Assembly (NCBI GenBank): GCA_041738275.1
Contig: JBGSQD010000291.1
Coordinates: forward strand, 1 to 29,629
From: JACPFJ01 sp041738275
Lineage (GTDB): Bacteria; Desulfobacterota; Desulfuromonadia; Geobacterales; Pseudopelobacteraceae
Length of the DNA: 29,629 bases
Direction: 5' to 3'
Shown: positions 15,365 to 23,085 of the stretch, one piece after another
Position numbering within the stretch: position 1 is the first letter of the stretch
How the letters are laid out: each line of letters begins with the position of its first letter
Notes under the pieces: model-generated
What the model was told of the DNA's origin: nothing
Seen by the model: only the letters and a program-made list of their open reading frames with translations
Databases searched by the model: none
Made by a program: the position numbers and the translations under genes

Positions 15365-16278
15365 TCTGGTTTTTCCTTTGGAGCTGATTTTCGAAAACGG
15401 CGGGTAGCACCGCATTCTTGTGATGTTGGTGAATCTGTTGTCTTTTCGGCAAAGGTATAAAGTCCGATTCTGATACGCTGGTCCTGTGGGCGCCCTGCAA
15501 GTTTATCAGCCTCGATAAGGGTTGTAATGACAGGCACCATCTCTTCACGAAGTGCCTTCCAGTGGGAGTTGACCAGCGGTTGTAAAATTTCGATCGACTC
15601 TGCGGACAATTCATCGGCAAAGACAGCCTGTTCGAGATGGCTGTTGCCGTCGTGTAAAACATTGGCGATGGCTGCATTGAGGTGATCCCCGACGTTGTCG
15701 CCCAAAAAGCCCAGCATCTGCCGGGAATCAACTCTTGGGACAAAATCATTACGAATGAGGGAAACGAGGTCGAGTTTTTCGTCATAATTGACAAGGTCTA
15801 AACGGATCAGCTCGTCGAGGACGCTGCGGGGGTGGACATCTCGAGTAACCGTCTGTGCAAGGGCTTCGAAGCTCGGCGCGGGTCCCAGGCGGTTTAGCGT
15901 GTTTGGCGCACCATTTTGGTCGCGATAGGAAGGGTCTGTCATCCAGCGTGCCTGTATCTCGGAGGCAAGCGGTTGTTTGGTTGCTCGTTCAGGCGCCTCC
16001 AGTTTGGTCAAGCGCGTGACCTCACGACGGTTGATACCTGTGGCGGTGCTGATACGGCTAACCTTGCCATGTTCCGGCGCCCCCGGCTGCAATGCGTTCG
16101 CTTCTTGCACAAAAGCCAGCTTTAGGACCTCATCGGCAGTCGCAAACGTAATGCCATTCGCCAGACAAAGACGAGCCAGCGGGACCAGCAGGCGATTCAG
16201 CGTTCTGAATAAAGCCGTGTCCTCGCAATGGATATCATTGGTCGCTTCATCTGATTTTGTAATCAAGCTGTCTGTCAT
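15361..16278 (-). CDS. DUF6502 family protein, putative helix-turn-helix regulator
   Basis: A 305-residue cytoplasmic protein. The N-terminal third matches my memory of the DUF6502 family: LNRLLVPLARLCLANGITFA, then ADEVLKLAFVQEA, then a helix-turn-helix-like KVSRISTATGINRREVTRL (about 72-90), then ARWMTDPSYRDQNGAP. The middle part (SFEALAQTVTRDVHPRSVLD, RLDLVNYDEKLDLVSLI) and the helical end are characteristic but of unknown function. It has no signal peptide. Its stop codon overlaps the start of a lipoprotein gene (ATGA). A perfect 9-bp inverted repeat lies 32 bp upstream, compatible with autoregulation. DUF6502 genes in other proteobacteria tend, as I recall, to sit beside lipoprotein genes; a regulatory or export-linked role is inference. 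Confidence 0.8.
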   Translation of the reverse strand: MTDSLITKSDEATNDIHCEDTALFRTLNRLLVPLARLCLANGITFATADEVLKLAFVQEANALQPGAPEHGKVSRISTATGINRREVTRLTKLEAPERATKQPLASEIQARWMTDPSYRDQNGAPNTLNRLGPAPSFEALAQTVTRDVHPRSVLDELIRLDLVNYDEKLDLVSLIRNDFVPRVDSRQMLGFLGDNVGDHLNAAIANVLHDGNSHLEQAVFADELSAESIEILQPLVNSHWKALREEMVPVITTLIEADKLAGRPQDQRIRIGLYTFAEKTTDSPTSQECGATRRFRKSAPKEKPE

Positions 16279-16309
16279 GATTTATGATCCCTGGAATAAT
16301 CAACGCGTT

Positions 16310-16330
16310 AAATGTGAATATTTCACATTT
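16310..16330. promoter_or_regulatory. Perfect inverted repeat, candidate operator of the DUF6502-lipoprotein operon
   Basis: AAATGTGAA (16310-16318) and TTCACATTT (16322-16330) are exact inverted arms around TAT, 32 bases upstream of the DUF6502 ATG. The TGTGA/TCACA cores resemble CRP/FNR-family half-sites but are five bases apart instead of the usual six. No T-run follows, so it is not a terminator. Confidence 0.55.
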
Positions 16331-16537
16331 TAATGAAGATGTCAATGCTTCTGTTGCAATGCTCCCAAGAACATGAAAATAGCGGCAAAAACAGATGGAA
16401 GACATCTGTTCAGTCAACAATAGGATGACTCTCGGTTGGTCTGAATATGGAAAGTGATGACTTGTTCTGAGGGAAGAATCGGTACGGAGGTTTATCGCCT
16501 TCTTTTCCGGATTCCATAAATATTTCGGAATCAAACA
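16331..16537. other. Non-coding interval between the DUF6502 operator and the nrdJ terminator
   Basis: About 200 bases. The one open frame of note (95 codons, 16534-16247, minus) has no ribosome site, no recognisable motif and runs into the DUF6502 gene. I see no RNA gene. The upstream promoter of the DUF6502 operon should lie in the left part of this stretch. Confidence 0.4.
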
Positions 16538-16538
16538 A

Positions 16539-16574
16539 AAAACCGGCGTCGGGAATATCCCGAGACGCCGGTTT
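16539..16574 (-). terminator. Rho-independent terminator of nrdJ
   Basis: Stem AAACCGGCGTC (16540-16550) / GACGCCGGTTT (16563-16573) with an inner GGGA/TCCC extension; on the minus strand it ends in a run of T (TTTTTTGTTTG). It lies about 65 bases past the nrdJ stop. Confidence 0.85.
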
Positions 16575-16637
16575 CGCTTTCAGCAGATACTGCTCAACAT
16601 CCTGCTGTAACAGGGGCTGCTCATTGCAGAGAGTGTC

Positions 16638-18872
16638 TTAAGCGCACTCGGAATACCCACAGACATGGCAAACCGAACAACCCCCTTCATGCTCGACAAT
16701 GCCGCCGCACTCCGGGCAGGCGCCGCGCTCCTGTTTCGCTGTTTCGGCGTTGATGTCGTAACCGTTGGCTATCAGGTGGGTCTGGATGGCCTTGGCCACG
16801 GCATCAGCACATGAAAGCACGCGGTTGTCTCCGAAGCCGGATGGGCAGTGGCAGGAGATTCCCAGGAGCTGTTTGATGACCTGGCGAGCCTGAATACCGC
16901 TGCGCCAGGCCAGAGATACCATGCGGCCGATGGCCTCGCTCTGGGAAGCGGCACATCCGCCGGCCTTGCCCATGGTGGTGAAGAGTTCGAACAGGCCGTT
17001 ATTGTCTTCGTTGACCGTGATGTAGAGCTGGCCGCAGCCGGTCTGCATCTGATATGTCCACCCTTTGAGCGCCTTGGGGCGATCTCGTTTGATGGCCTTT
17101 TTATCCTCTTCCACCAGCACCGACTCAAGCGGCACTTCGTCTTTCTTGCCGGTGGAGAGCACCTGCTCGTCGCGGGAACCGTCGCGGTAGATGGTGACAC
17201 CCTTGCAACCGGTCTGGTAAGCCAGCATGTAGGCGTTTTCCACGTCGTCAATGGTGGCCGTGTTGGGAAAGTTTACAGTCTTGGAGACGGCATTATCGGT
17301 GTAAAGCTGGAAGGCAGACTGCATCTGGATGTGATCGTTGGGGGTGATGTCGTGTGCCGTGACAAAGACATTGCGCACATCTACCGGGATCTCCGGGATA
17401 TCGTGCAGCGTGCCGTGCTCGGCGATCTGCTTCATCAGTTCCTCGGAGTAGAAGCCCCGTTCCTTGGCGATCTGCTCAAAGCAAGGGTTTACCTCGATCA
17501 TGACATTCTTGTCCATTACGGTGCGGATATAGGATACGGCAAAAAGCGGCTCGACACCGGATGAGGCATTGGCGATGATGGAGATGGTACCGGTGGGTGC
17601 TATGGTGGTAACGGTGGCGTTACGCATGGGGGGCGCACCCTTCCTGTCAAAGATCGAACCCTTGAAGTTGGGGAACGAGCCGCGCTTCCTGCCCAGTTCC
17701 TGGGAAGCCAGGTGCCCCTCGTCATTGATGAACTTCATCACCTTTTTGCCCAGCTTGACCGCCTCAACGGAGCTGTAGGGAACTCCCAGCAGGATCAGCA
17801 TATCGGCCCAGCCCATGACGCCCAGACCGATCTTGCGGTTGGCGTGGGTCATGTCGTGGATCTGCGGCAACGGGTAGTTGTTGGCCTCGATGACGTTGTC
17901 CAGGAAGTGGACCGCGTTGTGGATGACCTCCTTGAGCTTCTTCCAGTCGATGACGCCGTTCTTGATGAACTTGCCCAGGTTGATCGAACCGAGGTTGCAG
18001 GATTCGTAGGGGAGGAGCGGCTGCTCGCCACATGGATTGGTGGATTCGATCTCGCCGATATGGGGCGTGGGATTATCGCGATTGAGGCGGTCGAGGAAGA
18101 TGATGCCCGGCTCGCCGTTTTCCCAGGCCTGCTTGACGATGCGCTGGAATACCTTGCGGGCATTGAGGGTGCCGCTTGGTTTGCCGTCCCGGGGGTTGCG
18201 AAGGTCATACTCGTCGTCACGTTCCACAGCCTGCATGAATTCTTCGGTCAGACCGACGGAGATGTTGAAGTTGTTGAGGTGTTTCTGGTCGGCCTTGCAC
18301 ATGATGAAATTCATGATGTCCGGATGGTCGACCCGCAGGATACCCATGTTGGCGCCGCGGCGTGTGCCCCCCTGTTTGATGGTTTCGGTGGCTATGTCGA
18401 ATACGCGCATGAAGGAGAGCGGCCCGCTGGAGATGCCGGTGGTAGAGCTGACAACGTCATTGGCAGGACGCAGTCGCGAGAAGGAAAAGCCGGTGCCGCC
18501 GCCTGATTTGTGGATCAGGGCGGTGAATTTCACTGCGTCGAAGATCTCTTCCATGGAGTCGCCAACCGGCAGCACGAAACAGGCTGAAAGCTGTCCCAGT
18601 TCGCGGCCGGCGTTCATCAGGGTCGGGGAGTTGGGCAGGAATTCAAAGCTGGTCATCATGTTGTAGAAGGTGTCGGCCAGCCCCTTGAGATCAGCTTTTT
18701 TGTCAAAGTTTTTGTCCGGTGCGGCAATTGTTACTGCCACGCGCCGGAACATGTCGGCCGGTGTCTCAAGGGTTTTTCCCTGGGTATCGCGTCTGAGATA
18801 ACGCTTTTCCAATACGGTGAGGGCATTTTTGGAAATACCCGGAATGCTGTCAGTTGAGGTGTCTTTTTTCAT
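16638..18872 (-). CDS. nrdJ: Adenosylcobalamin-dependent (class II) ribonucleotide reductase
   Basis: A 744-residue vitamin B12-dependent reductase that makes deoxyribonucleotides independently of oxygen. Visible catalytic features: first redox Cys in QLSACFVLP (Cys98), the active-site set NPCGEQPLLPYESCNLGSI (N279, C281, E283 and second redox Cys292), KSGGGTGFSFSRLRP (122-136) and QGGTRRGANMGILRVDHPD. The C-terminus carries a Cys-rich tail with CPECGG and CSVCHVCGYSEC, likely the zinc-binding and redox-shuttle region of NrdJ. Length fits the shorter class II enzymes. The start is supported by AGGGAGA seven bases upstream. Upstream are two similar 16- to 20-bp sites spaced 32 bp apart, typical of NrdR regulation; no cobalamin riboswitch was found. 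It is monocistronic with its own terminator. Confidence 0.97.
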   Translation of the reverse strand: MKKDTSTDSIPGISKNALTVLEKRYLRRDTQGKTLETPADMFRRVAVTIAAPDKNFDKKADLKGLADTFYNMMTSFEFLPNSPTLMNAGRELGQLSACFVLPVGDSMEEIFDAVKFTALIHKSGGGTGFSFSRLRPANDVVSSTTGISSGPLSFMRVFDIATETIKQGGTRRGANMGILRVDHPDIMNFIMCKADQKHLNNFNISVGLTEEFMQAVERDDEYDLRNPRDGKPSGTLNARKVFQRIVKQAWENGEPGIIFLDRLNRDNPTPHIGEIESTNPCGEQPLLPYESCNLGSINLGKFIKNGVIDWKKLKEVIHNAVHFLDNVIEANNYPLPQIHDMTHANRKIGLGVMGWADMLILLGVPYSSVEAVKLGKKVMKFINDEGHLASQELGRKRGSFPNFKGSIFDRKGAPPMRNATVTTIAPTGTISIIANASSGVEPLFAVSYIRTVMDKNVMIEVNPCFEQIAKERGFYSEELMKQIAEHGTLHDIPEIPVDVRNVFVTAHDITPNDHIQMQSAFQLYTDNAVSKTVNFPNTATIDDVENAYMLAYQTGCKGVTIYRDGSRDEQVLSTGKKDEVPLESVLVEEDKKAIKRDRPKALKGWTYQMQTGCGQLYITVNEDNNGLFELFTTMGKAGGCAASQSEAIGRMVSLAWRSGIQARQVIKQLLGISCHCPSGFGDNRVLSCADAVAKAIQTHLIANGYDINAETAKQERGACPECGGIVEHEGGCSVCHVCGYSECA

Positions 18873-18944
18873 GAAATTCTCCCTGAGACGTGAAATATGC
18901 CGTCAAATCGATAGATTGGATGAAGTAAGGGAAACTTGCGCGCA

Positions 18945-18996
18945 ACCACAACATTTGGTGGGACGGCAAAGACTAAACCACAACATATATGTCGTG
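18945..18996. promoter_or_regulatory. Candidate pair of NrdR boxes upstream of nrdJ
   Basis: Two sites beginning ACCACAACAT occur at 18945-18960 (ACCACAACATTTGGTG) and 18977-18996 (ACCACAACATATATGTCGTG). Start-to-start spacing is 32 bp, about three helical turns, as expected for paired NrdR boxes. The first fits the known 16-bp pattern well; the second is an 18-bp near-palindrome whose right arm is shifted by two bases. They lie 73-124 bp upstream of the nrdJ start. Confidence 0.55.
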
Positions 18997-19020
18997 TCAA
19001 TAGATTAATTTTGCGGGTTA

Positions 19021-19202
19021 CAAATTATTTTCCGTACTTTCACGAAGAAAACAATTTCGCTAACTTACTAGTACTATTCAGTTTAATTAGTTGAGACTAA
19101 TCTGATAAAAGTTCACTAAAAACTATCGGCGAATAAAAAATCATATGCAACATATGGGTACAACAATAAATTTACAGTACTGCCAATGTGTGTTAAAAAT
19201 GA
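19021..19202. other. AT-rich divergent intergenic region between nrdJ and the GGDEF gene
   Basis: No gene. It holds two short inverted repeats: ATTAGT-TGAG-ACTAAT at 19086-19101, and two CATATG palindromes separated by CAA at 19142-19156, the latter about 70 bases upstream of the GTG at 19227. Both are possible operators; neither is followed by T-runs. Confidence 0.35.
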
Positions 19203-19226
19203 ATGCTATCCTTTCAGGAGTACGAT

Positions 19227-20297
19227 GTGAACACACCCGCTTCAGCTTGTGATAAATGTAATATAAACGAGCTTGAGGGGCAGGTACAGGCCCTCAACGA
19301 CCTGATTGGTGTGGCGCAGGCCTCGGTTTCGTCCATAGATCTTGATACCCTCCTAAGTGCCATTCTCGAAAGTGCCATGAGTTTTGCCGGGATGCCGGCC
19401 GGCAGTGTTGCTTTATACGATAACCGTACTGGTCTGCTGACCCTGCGGGCTCATGCAGGTTTGAGTCCTGAATTCGTTGCATTTGATTCGTGGATTGTAG
19501 CTCCTGGTGGTTTGACCGACCAACTGCTTCGACACGACGAGATTCTCTTTGTCGAGGATACGGAGCTGACGAATTTTTTTAATAACCCTGTGGCGCTGCA
19601 TGAGGGGATTCGGTCTCTTATCTGTATTCCGCTGGTAACAAAGGGCAAAATCCAGGGAGTGTTGTACCTGGATGATTTTGCACCCCGGACCTTTGACCAG
19701 AGCAGGATGTCTCTGATCTCACTGTTGGCATCATTTGCCGCCATGTCTATCGAAAATGCCAAACTGCATCATGAAACCCGTCAGATGGCTATCACCGATG
19801 TGCTGACCGGGCTATACAACCGCCGCTATTTTGACAAGGTGCTTCCCCAGGAGCTGGAACGTGCGCGCCGCTTCAGCCAGTCGTTTTCAATATTGCTGAT
19901 TGATGCCGATAATTTCAAAAAGGTTAACGACACCTTTGGCCACCCCATGGGCGACAGGGTCTTGGCCACTATCGGCCAGACCATCAAAAAAACATTGAGA
20001 ACTATAGATTTCGCTTTCCGCTATGGTGGCGAGGAGTTCATCGTGATTCTGCCTGAAACAGATATCAATAGCGCCCGCAAGGCAGCGGAGCGGATCAGGC
20101 TGCGGGTCATTGCCAACAGCAGGAAGCTGCTGCGTAGCAACATGACAGAGCCGGTGACCGTCAGCATAGGTATTTCCAGCTATCCTCGCGACGCAGAAGA
20201 TGGCAAGGCTCTGGTTGCCGTGGCCGATCATTTGCTTTATCAGGCCAAGGGGGCCGGCAAGAACCGCATCCTGGTCCGTGAGGAAAATGATCAGTGA
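19227..20297 (+). CDS. GAF-GGDEF diguanylate cyclase
   Basis: A 356-residue cytoplasmic protein when started at GTG 19227, which has AGGAG at 19216-19220; the ATG at 19203 has no ribosome site and would put that AGGAG inside the coding region. A short coiled start (ELEGQVQALNDLIGVAQA) leads into a GAF domain (about 40-180: DLDTLLSAILESAM, SLICIPLVTKGKIQGVLYLD, LASFAAMSIENAKLHHE), then a GGDEF domain beginning TDVLTGLYNRRYFD with the active-site motif GGEEF (267-271). The RxxD inhibitory site (RTID) lies five residues before it, so feedback inhibition by c-di-GMP should be possible. The GAF ligand is unknown. Its stop overlaps the next gene's GTG (GTGA). Confidence 0.93.
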   Translation: MNTPASACDKCNINELEGQVQALNDLIGVAQASVSSIDLDTLLSAILESAMSFAGMPAGSVALYDNRTGLLTLRAHAGLSPEFVAFDSWIVAPGGLTDQLLRHDEILFVEDTELTNFFNNPVALHEGIRSLICIPLVTKGKIQGVLYLDDFAPRTFDQSRMSLISLLASFAAMSIENAKLHHETRQMAITDVLTGLYNRRYFDKVLPQELERARRFSQSFSILLIDADNFKKVNDTFGHPMGDRVLATIGQTIKKTLRTIDFAFRYGGEEFIVILPETDINSARKAAERIRLRVIANSRKLLRSNMTEPVTVSIGISSYPRDAEDGKALVAVADHLLYQAKGAGKNRILVREENDQ

Positions 20298-21532
20298 TTT
20301 CCTCAATCAAGTTCGTGTTTTTATCCCGTGCGTTCAAAACCAGCATAATCTGCGCAGTCGCGTTTTTCCTGACCGGCGGGCTCACGCATCTCTTCGCTGC
20401 TGTCGAAGGTGCGCCCCCCTCGAAGCCTGGCATACCTTTTAAAAATTCAACTCCTTTGGTCCGTAATGCCTCTGTCAAACCATCTTCGACTATCGTGCGT
20501 CGAGAGGTTGTTACCCAGGGCGACTTCAGCTATGAAAATGCTACCCTTGCAGAAGATGTAACCTGGAGCGGGACCGTTCTTGTACGTGGTTCCCTGGTGA
20601 TTGCGCCTCAGGCTACCCTGCGTATCGAGCCAGGGACAGTCGTGCGTTTCATGAAATCGGCGATTTTGCATCAGACTCCACGTTTGGTTGTTATGGGTAG
20701 GCTCCAATGCAGTGGAACAGTAGAAAAGCCAGTACTTTTTGCGCCAAATTTTGCAGAAGCTGCCAGAGGCGATTGGGGCGGTATACTGCTGCTCTCCAGC
20801 GAAAAGCGCAACCAGTGTGACAACATTCGTTTTGAAGGTGCTGAAACGGCCATTGAGGCCCACTTTTCCAAGTTTTCCGCCAAAGGGTTGACAATCAGCC
20901 GGGCTGGTACCGGTTTGCGTCTGCGGGACAGCATTGTCGCCCTGACAACGGTTGCTGTCAGCGATTGCGAAACCGGGCTTGAGGCCCACGACAGTGAACT
21001 GGACCTGCGCGAGGGTACCCTGGCCAACAATCGCAGGGGGGTTGTTGCATACCGTTCGTCATTGGCTTTGACAATGGTGAATGTCAGCGGCAGTAATCAA
21101 CAGGGAATCATGGCTGATGAGTGCCGGGTCAAATTCAATTCGTGTGCGTTGGTGTCAAACGGTGTTGGAGCACTGCTCAAAGGAGGAGAAGGGCAGGTGC
21201 TCCTGTCGCGTTTTGAGAAAAACGATGATGTTGGTCTGCATCTCTCCGGAGCACGCGTCAAGGTCCAGCGCTGCCTGTTTGCAGATAATCCGGGTGACGG
21301 CATACGGATGGATGACGGCCGTGGGATTGTCTGGGCAAGCGCCTTCAGCGGAAATGCCGGCTATAATCTGGCAAATAACGGTCGGGAAAACGTAAGTGCC
21401 ATACAGAATTGGTGGGGCAGCAATGATGAAGCAGCTATCATGTCCAGACTGTTCGATTCATCGAAAGATTCCCGCTCCGGGACGGTAAATGTAGCGCCGT
21501 GGCTTGTTGAGAAGCCGCCGGCACTTCCTTAG
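20294..21532 (+). CDS. Secreted right-handed beta-helix protein
   Basis: A 412-residue protein starting with GTG inside the stop of the GGDEF gene, with AGGAAA about seven bases upstream. A hydrophobic segment (about 14-36, KTSIICAVAFFLTGGLTHLF) can act as signal peptide or anchor. A Pro/Ser-rich spacer follows, then VLVRGSLVIAPQATLRIEPG and GRLQCSGTVEKPVLFAP, then many short parallel-beta-helix coils (GAETAIEAHFS, GTGLRLRDSIVALTTVAVSD, ECRVKFNSCALVSNGVGALL, GLHLSGARVKVQRCLFADNPG), closing with NWWGSNDEAAI, a motif seen in beta-helix proteins next to their C-cap. These folds often bind or process polysaccharide. The tight coupling to a diguanylate cyclase suggests surface or matrix function; no catalytic residues could be assigned. 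Confidence 0.85.
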   Translation: MISSIKFVFLSRAFKTSIICAVAFFLTGGLTHLFAAVEGAPPSKPGIPFKNSTPLVRNASVKPSSTIVRREVVTQGDFSYENATLAEDVTWSGTVLVRGSLVIAPQATLRIEPGTVVRFMKSAILHQTPRLVVMGRLQCSGTVEKPVLFAPNFAEAARGDWGGILLLSSEKRNQCDNIRFEGAETAIEAHFSKFSAKGLTISRAGTGLRLRDSIVALTTVAVSDCETGLEAHDSELDLREGTLANNRRGVVAYRSSLALTMVNVSGSNQQGIMADECRVKFNSCALVSNGVGALLKGGEGQVLLSRFEKNDDVGLHLSGARVKVQRCLFADNPGDGIRMDDGRGIVWASAFSGNAGYNLANNGRENVSAIQNWWGSNDEAAIMSRLFDSSKDSRSGTVNVAPWLVEKPPALP

Positions 21533-21594
21533 TTCGGATACACAGGATAAGTACGGTAAAAGATGATTTCTAACCTACTAATACGGTAATTACC

Positions 21595-22743
21595 ATGTCA
21601 ATCTATCTCGATAATGCCGCCACATCGTTTCCCAAACCTGAATCTGTCTATCAGGCGATCATGCATGCCATGCGGGAAATCGGTGCCTCGCCGGGCCGGG
21701 CCGGCCACCGGCGTTCCATGGAGGCCGGGCGCATCCTGTTTCAGACGAGAGAGGCAATTGCCGCCCTGTTTGCCATTCCGGATTCATCAAGGGTCATCAT
21801 CTGTCACAGTGCCACAGAAGCTCTCAACCTGGCATTGCGCGGGATACTCTTTCCCGGTGACCATGTTATTACCACCTCCATGGAGCATAATTCGCTCCTT
21901 CGCCCACTTTTCCTGCTGCGCAGCCAGGGTATCGAACTGACCATTGTCCAGGCCGGGCGCGACGGGCGTGTTGATCCTGAAGATGTCCGGCGTGCCCTTA
22001 GAAGCAATACACGCATGATTGCCGTAGGGCACGTTTCCAATGTTTCCGGCACGATCCAGGCAATTGACCGCCTTGCCGCCATTGCCCGGGAAGCCGGTGC
22101 GCTGTTTCTGCTGGATGCGGCCCAGTCGGCGGGCAGTGTTCCGATTGATGTGGTAAATACCGGCATTGATCTGCTGGCGGTGCCTGGACACAAGGGGCTC
22201 TTTGGCCCCCAGGGCACCGGTTTCCTGTATGCAGCATCTGCGGTGACGCTCAGGCCGCTTTTGGCCGGGGGGACCGGCACCAATTCGACTGATGAAGAAC
22301 AGCCTGATATGATGCCGGAGGGATTTGAAGCTGGAACGCACAACCTGCCTGGTATTGCCGGACTCAAGGCCGGTGTCGAGTTTGTCCTGAAGCTTGGTGC
22401 TGATGTTATCGGCGACAAGGAACGAAAGCTGGTTGCATCTGCTTCGCAAAGGCTGGCCTCTGTTCCTGGGATAACCCTGTATGGGCCAGTTGATCAAGCT
22501 GATCATGGCGGCGTTCTATCCCTGTCCTGTGAGGGGCTTGATCCGGCAATGCTTGCATTCATGCTTGATCAGCGTTTTGATATTGCTGTTCGCGCCGGGC
22601 TGCACTGCGCACCACATGCCCACAGGAGTCTGGGAACCTTTCCGGGCGGCACCTTGCGGATAAGCCCCGGCTGGTTTACCACGAGCGATGAGATTGCAAT
22701 TTTCTGCGATGCCGTTGTAGAATGTAGTCGGAGTTCCGACTGA
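21595..22743 (+). CDS. PLP-dependent cysteine desulfurase-like aminotransferase (class V)
   Basis: A 382-residue cytoplasmic PLP enzyme related to NifS/IscS/SufS. Motifs: YLDNAATSFPKPESV (4-18), TSMEHNSLLRPL (94-105), LLDAAQSAGSVPIDV with Asp174 and Gln177 (172-186), GHKGLFGPQGTGFLY with PLP Lys200, and RAGLHCAPHAHRSLG with Cys338 at the position of the active-site cysteine. The N-terminus and RAGLHCAPHAHRSLGTFPGG suit the subfamily of cysteine desulfurase-like proteins with no assigned role (the EF2568-like group) better than IscS proper; no IscU or scaffold genes are nearby. The ATG at 21595 has only a weak ribosome site. The ancestral reaction is release of sulfur from cysteine; the real acceptor is unknown. 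Confidence 0.9.
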   Translation: MSIYLDNAATSFPKPESVYQAIMHAMREIGASPGRAGHRRSMEAGRILFQTREAIAALFAIPDSSRVIICHSATEALNLALRGILFPGDHVITTSMEHNSLLRPLFLLRSQGIELTIVQAGRDGRVDPEDVRRALRSNTRMIAVGHVSNVSGTIQAIDRLAAIAREAGALFLLDAAQSAGSVPIDVVNTGIDLLAVPGHKGLFGPQGTGFLYAASAVTLRPLLAGGTGTNSTDEEQPDMMPEGFEAGTHNLPGIAGLKAGVEFVLKLGADVIGDKERKLVASASQRLASVPGITLYGPVDQADHGGVLSLSCEGLDPAMLAFMLDQRFDIAVRAGLHCAPHAHRSLGTFPGGTLRISPGWFTTSDEIAIFCDAVVECSRSSD

Positions 22744-22771
22744 AACTCGGATACGTAAAAGGAGTTTATCC

Positions 22772-23035
22772 ATGAAAACCTTGTCCGCATTGTTCTTGAT
22801 CCTCCTGTTCTGCGCTTCCTGCTCACTGCCGCCGGAACGCCCTTTTACGAAAGAAGAAATCTATAAGACCGGCATCTATACCTACTTTACCATCTCCGAT
22901 TCCCCGGAAAGCGTTCTCTCCGCCATCAACAAGGAAGGCGAGGTTATCCTGGATGCCATGTATCGCAATCGACCAATCTGGATCAAGATTCTTGGCAAGC
23001 AGGAAGGACTGAAGGTCCAGATTATCGAGAAATAA
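22772..23035 (+). CDS. Small lipoprotein of unknown function
   Basis: An 87-residue predicted lipoprotein with a clear AAAAGGAG site 28 bp after the desulfurase-like gene, so probably in the same transcript. Signal peptide MKTLSALFLILLFCASC with lipobox Cys17. The mature part (about 70 residues) is hydrophilic and alternates strand- and helix-like stretches (TYFTISDSPESVLSAINKEG, YRNRPIWIKILGKQEGLKVQ), with no motif I recognise. An envelope location is inferred from the lipobox only. Confidence 0.8.
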   Translation: MKTLSALFLILLFCASCSLPPERPFTKEEIYKTGIYTYFTISDSPESVLSAINKEGEVILDAMYRNRPIWIKILGKQEGLKVQIIEK

Positions 23036-23085
23036 TAACGTCGCATTTTCTAGCTTCCACTCTCCAACTGACAGAAAGGTTACCA

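Noticed and set aside
16247..16534. A 95-codon minus-strand ORF upstream of the DUF6502 gene
   Set aside because: It lacks a ribosome site and recognisable motif, overlaps the operator-like repeat and enters the DUF6502 gene in another frame.
16848..18506. Long plus-strand open frames opposite nrdJ
   Set aside because: They are shadows of the codon bias of nrdJ, with Val/Asp/Gly-rich composition and no start signals.
18873..19020. Possible cobalamin riboswitch upstream of the B12-dependent reductase
   Set aside because: No B12-box-like conserved segment or suitable helices were seen; the repeats present fit protein-binding sites better.
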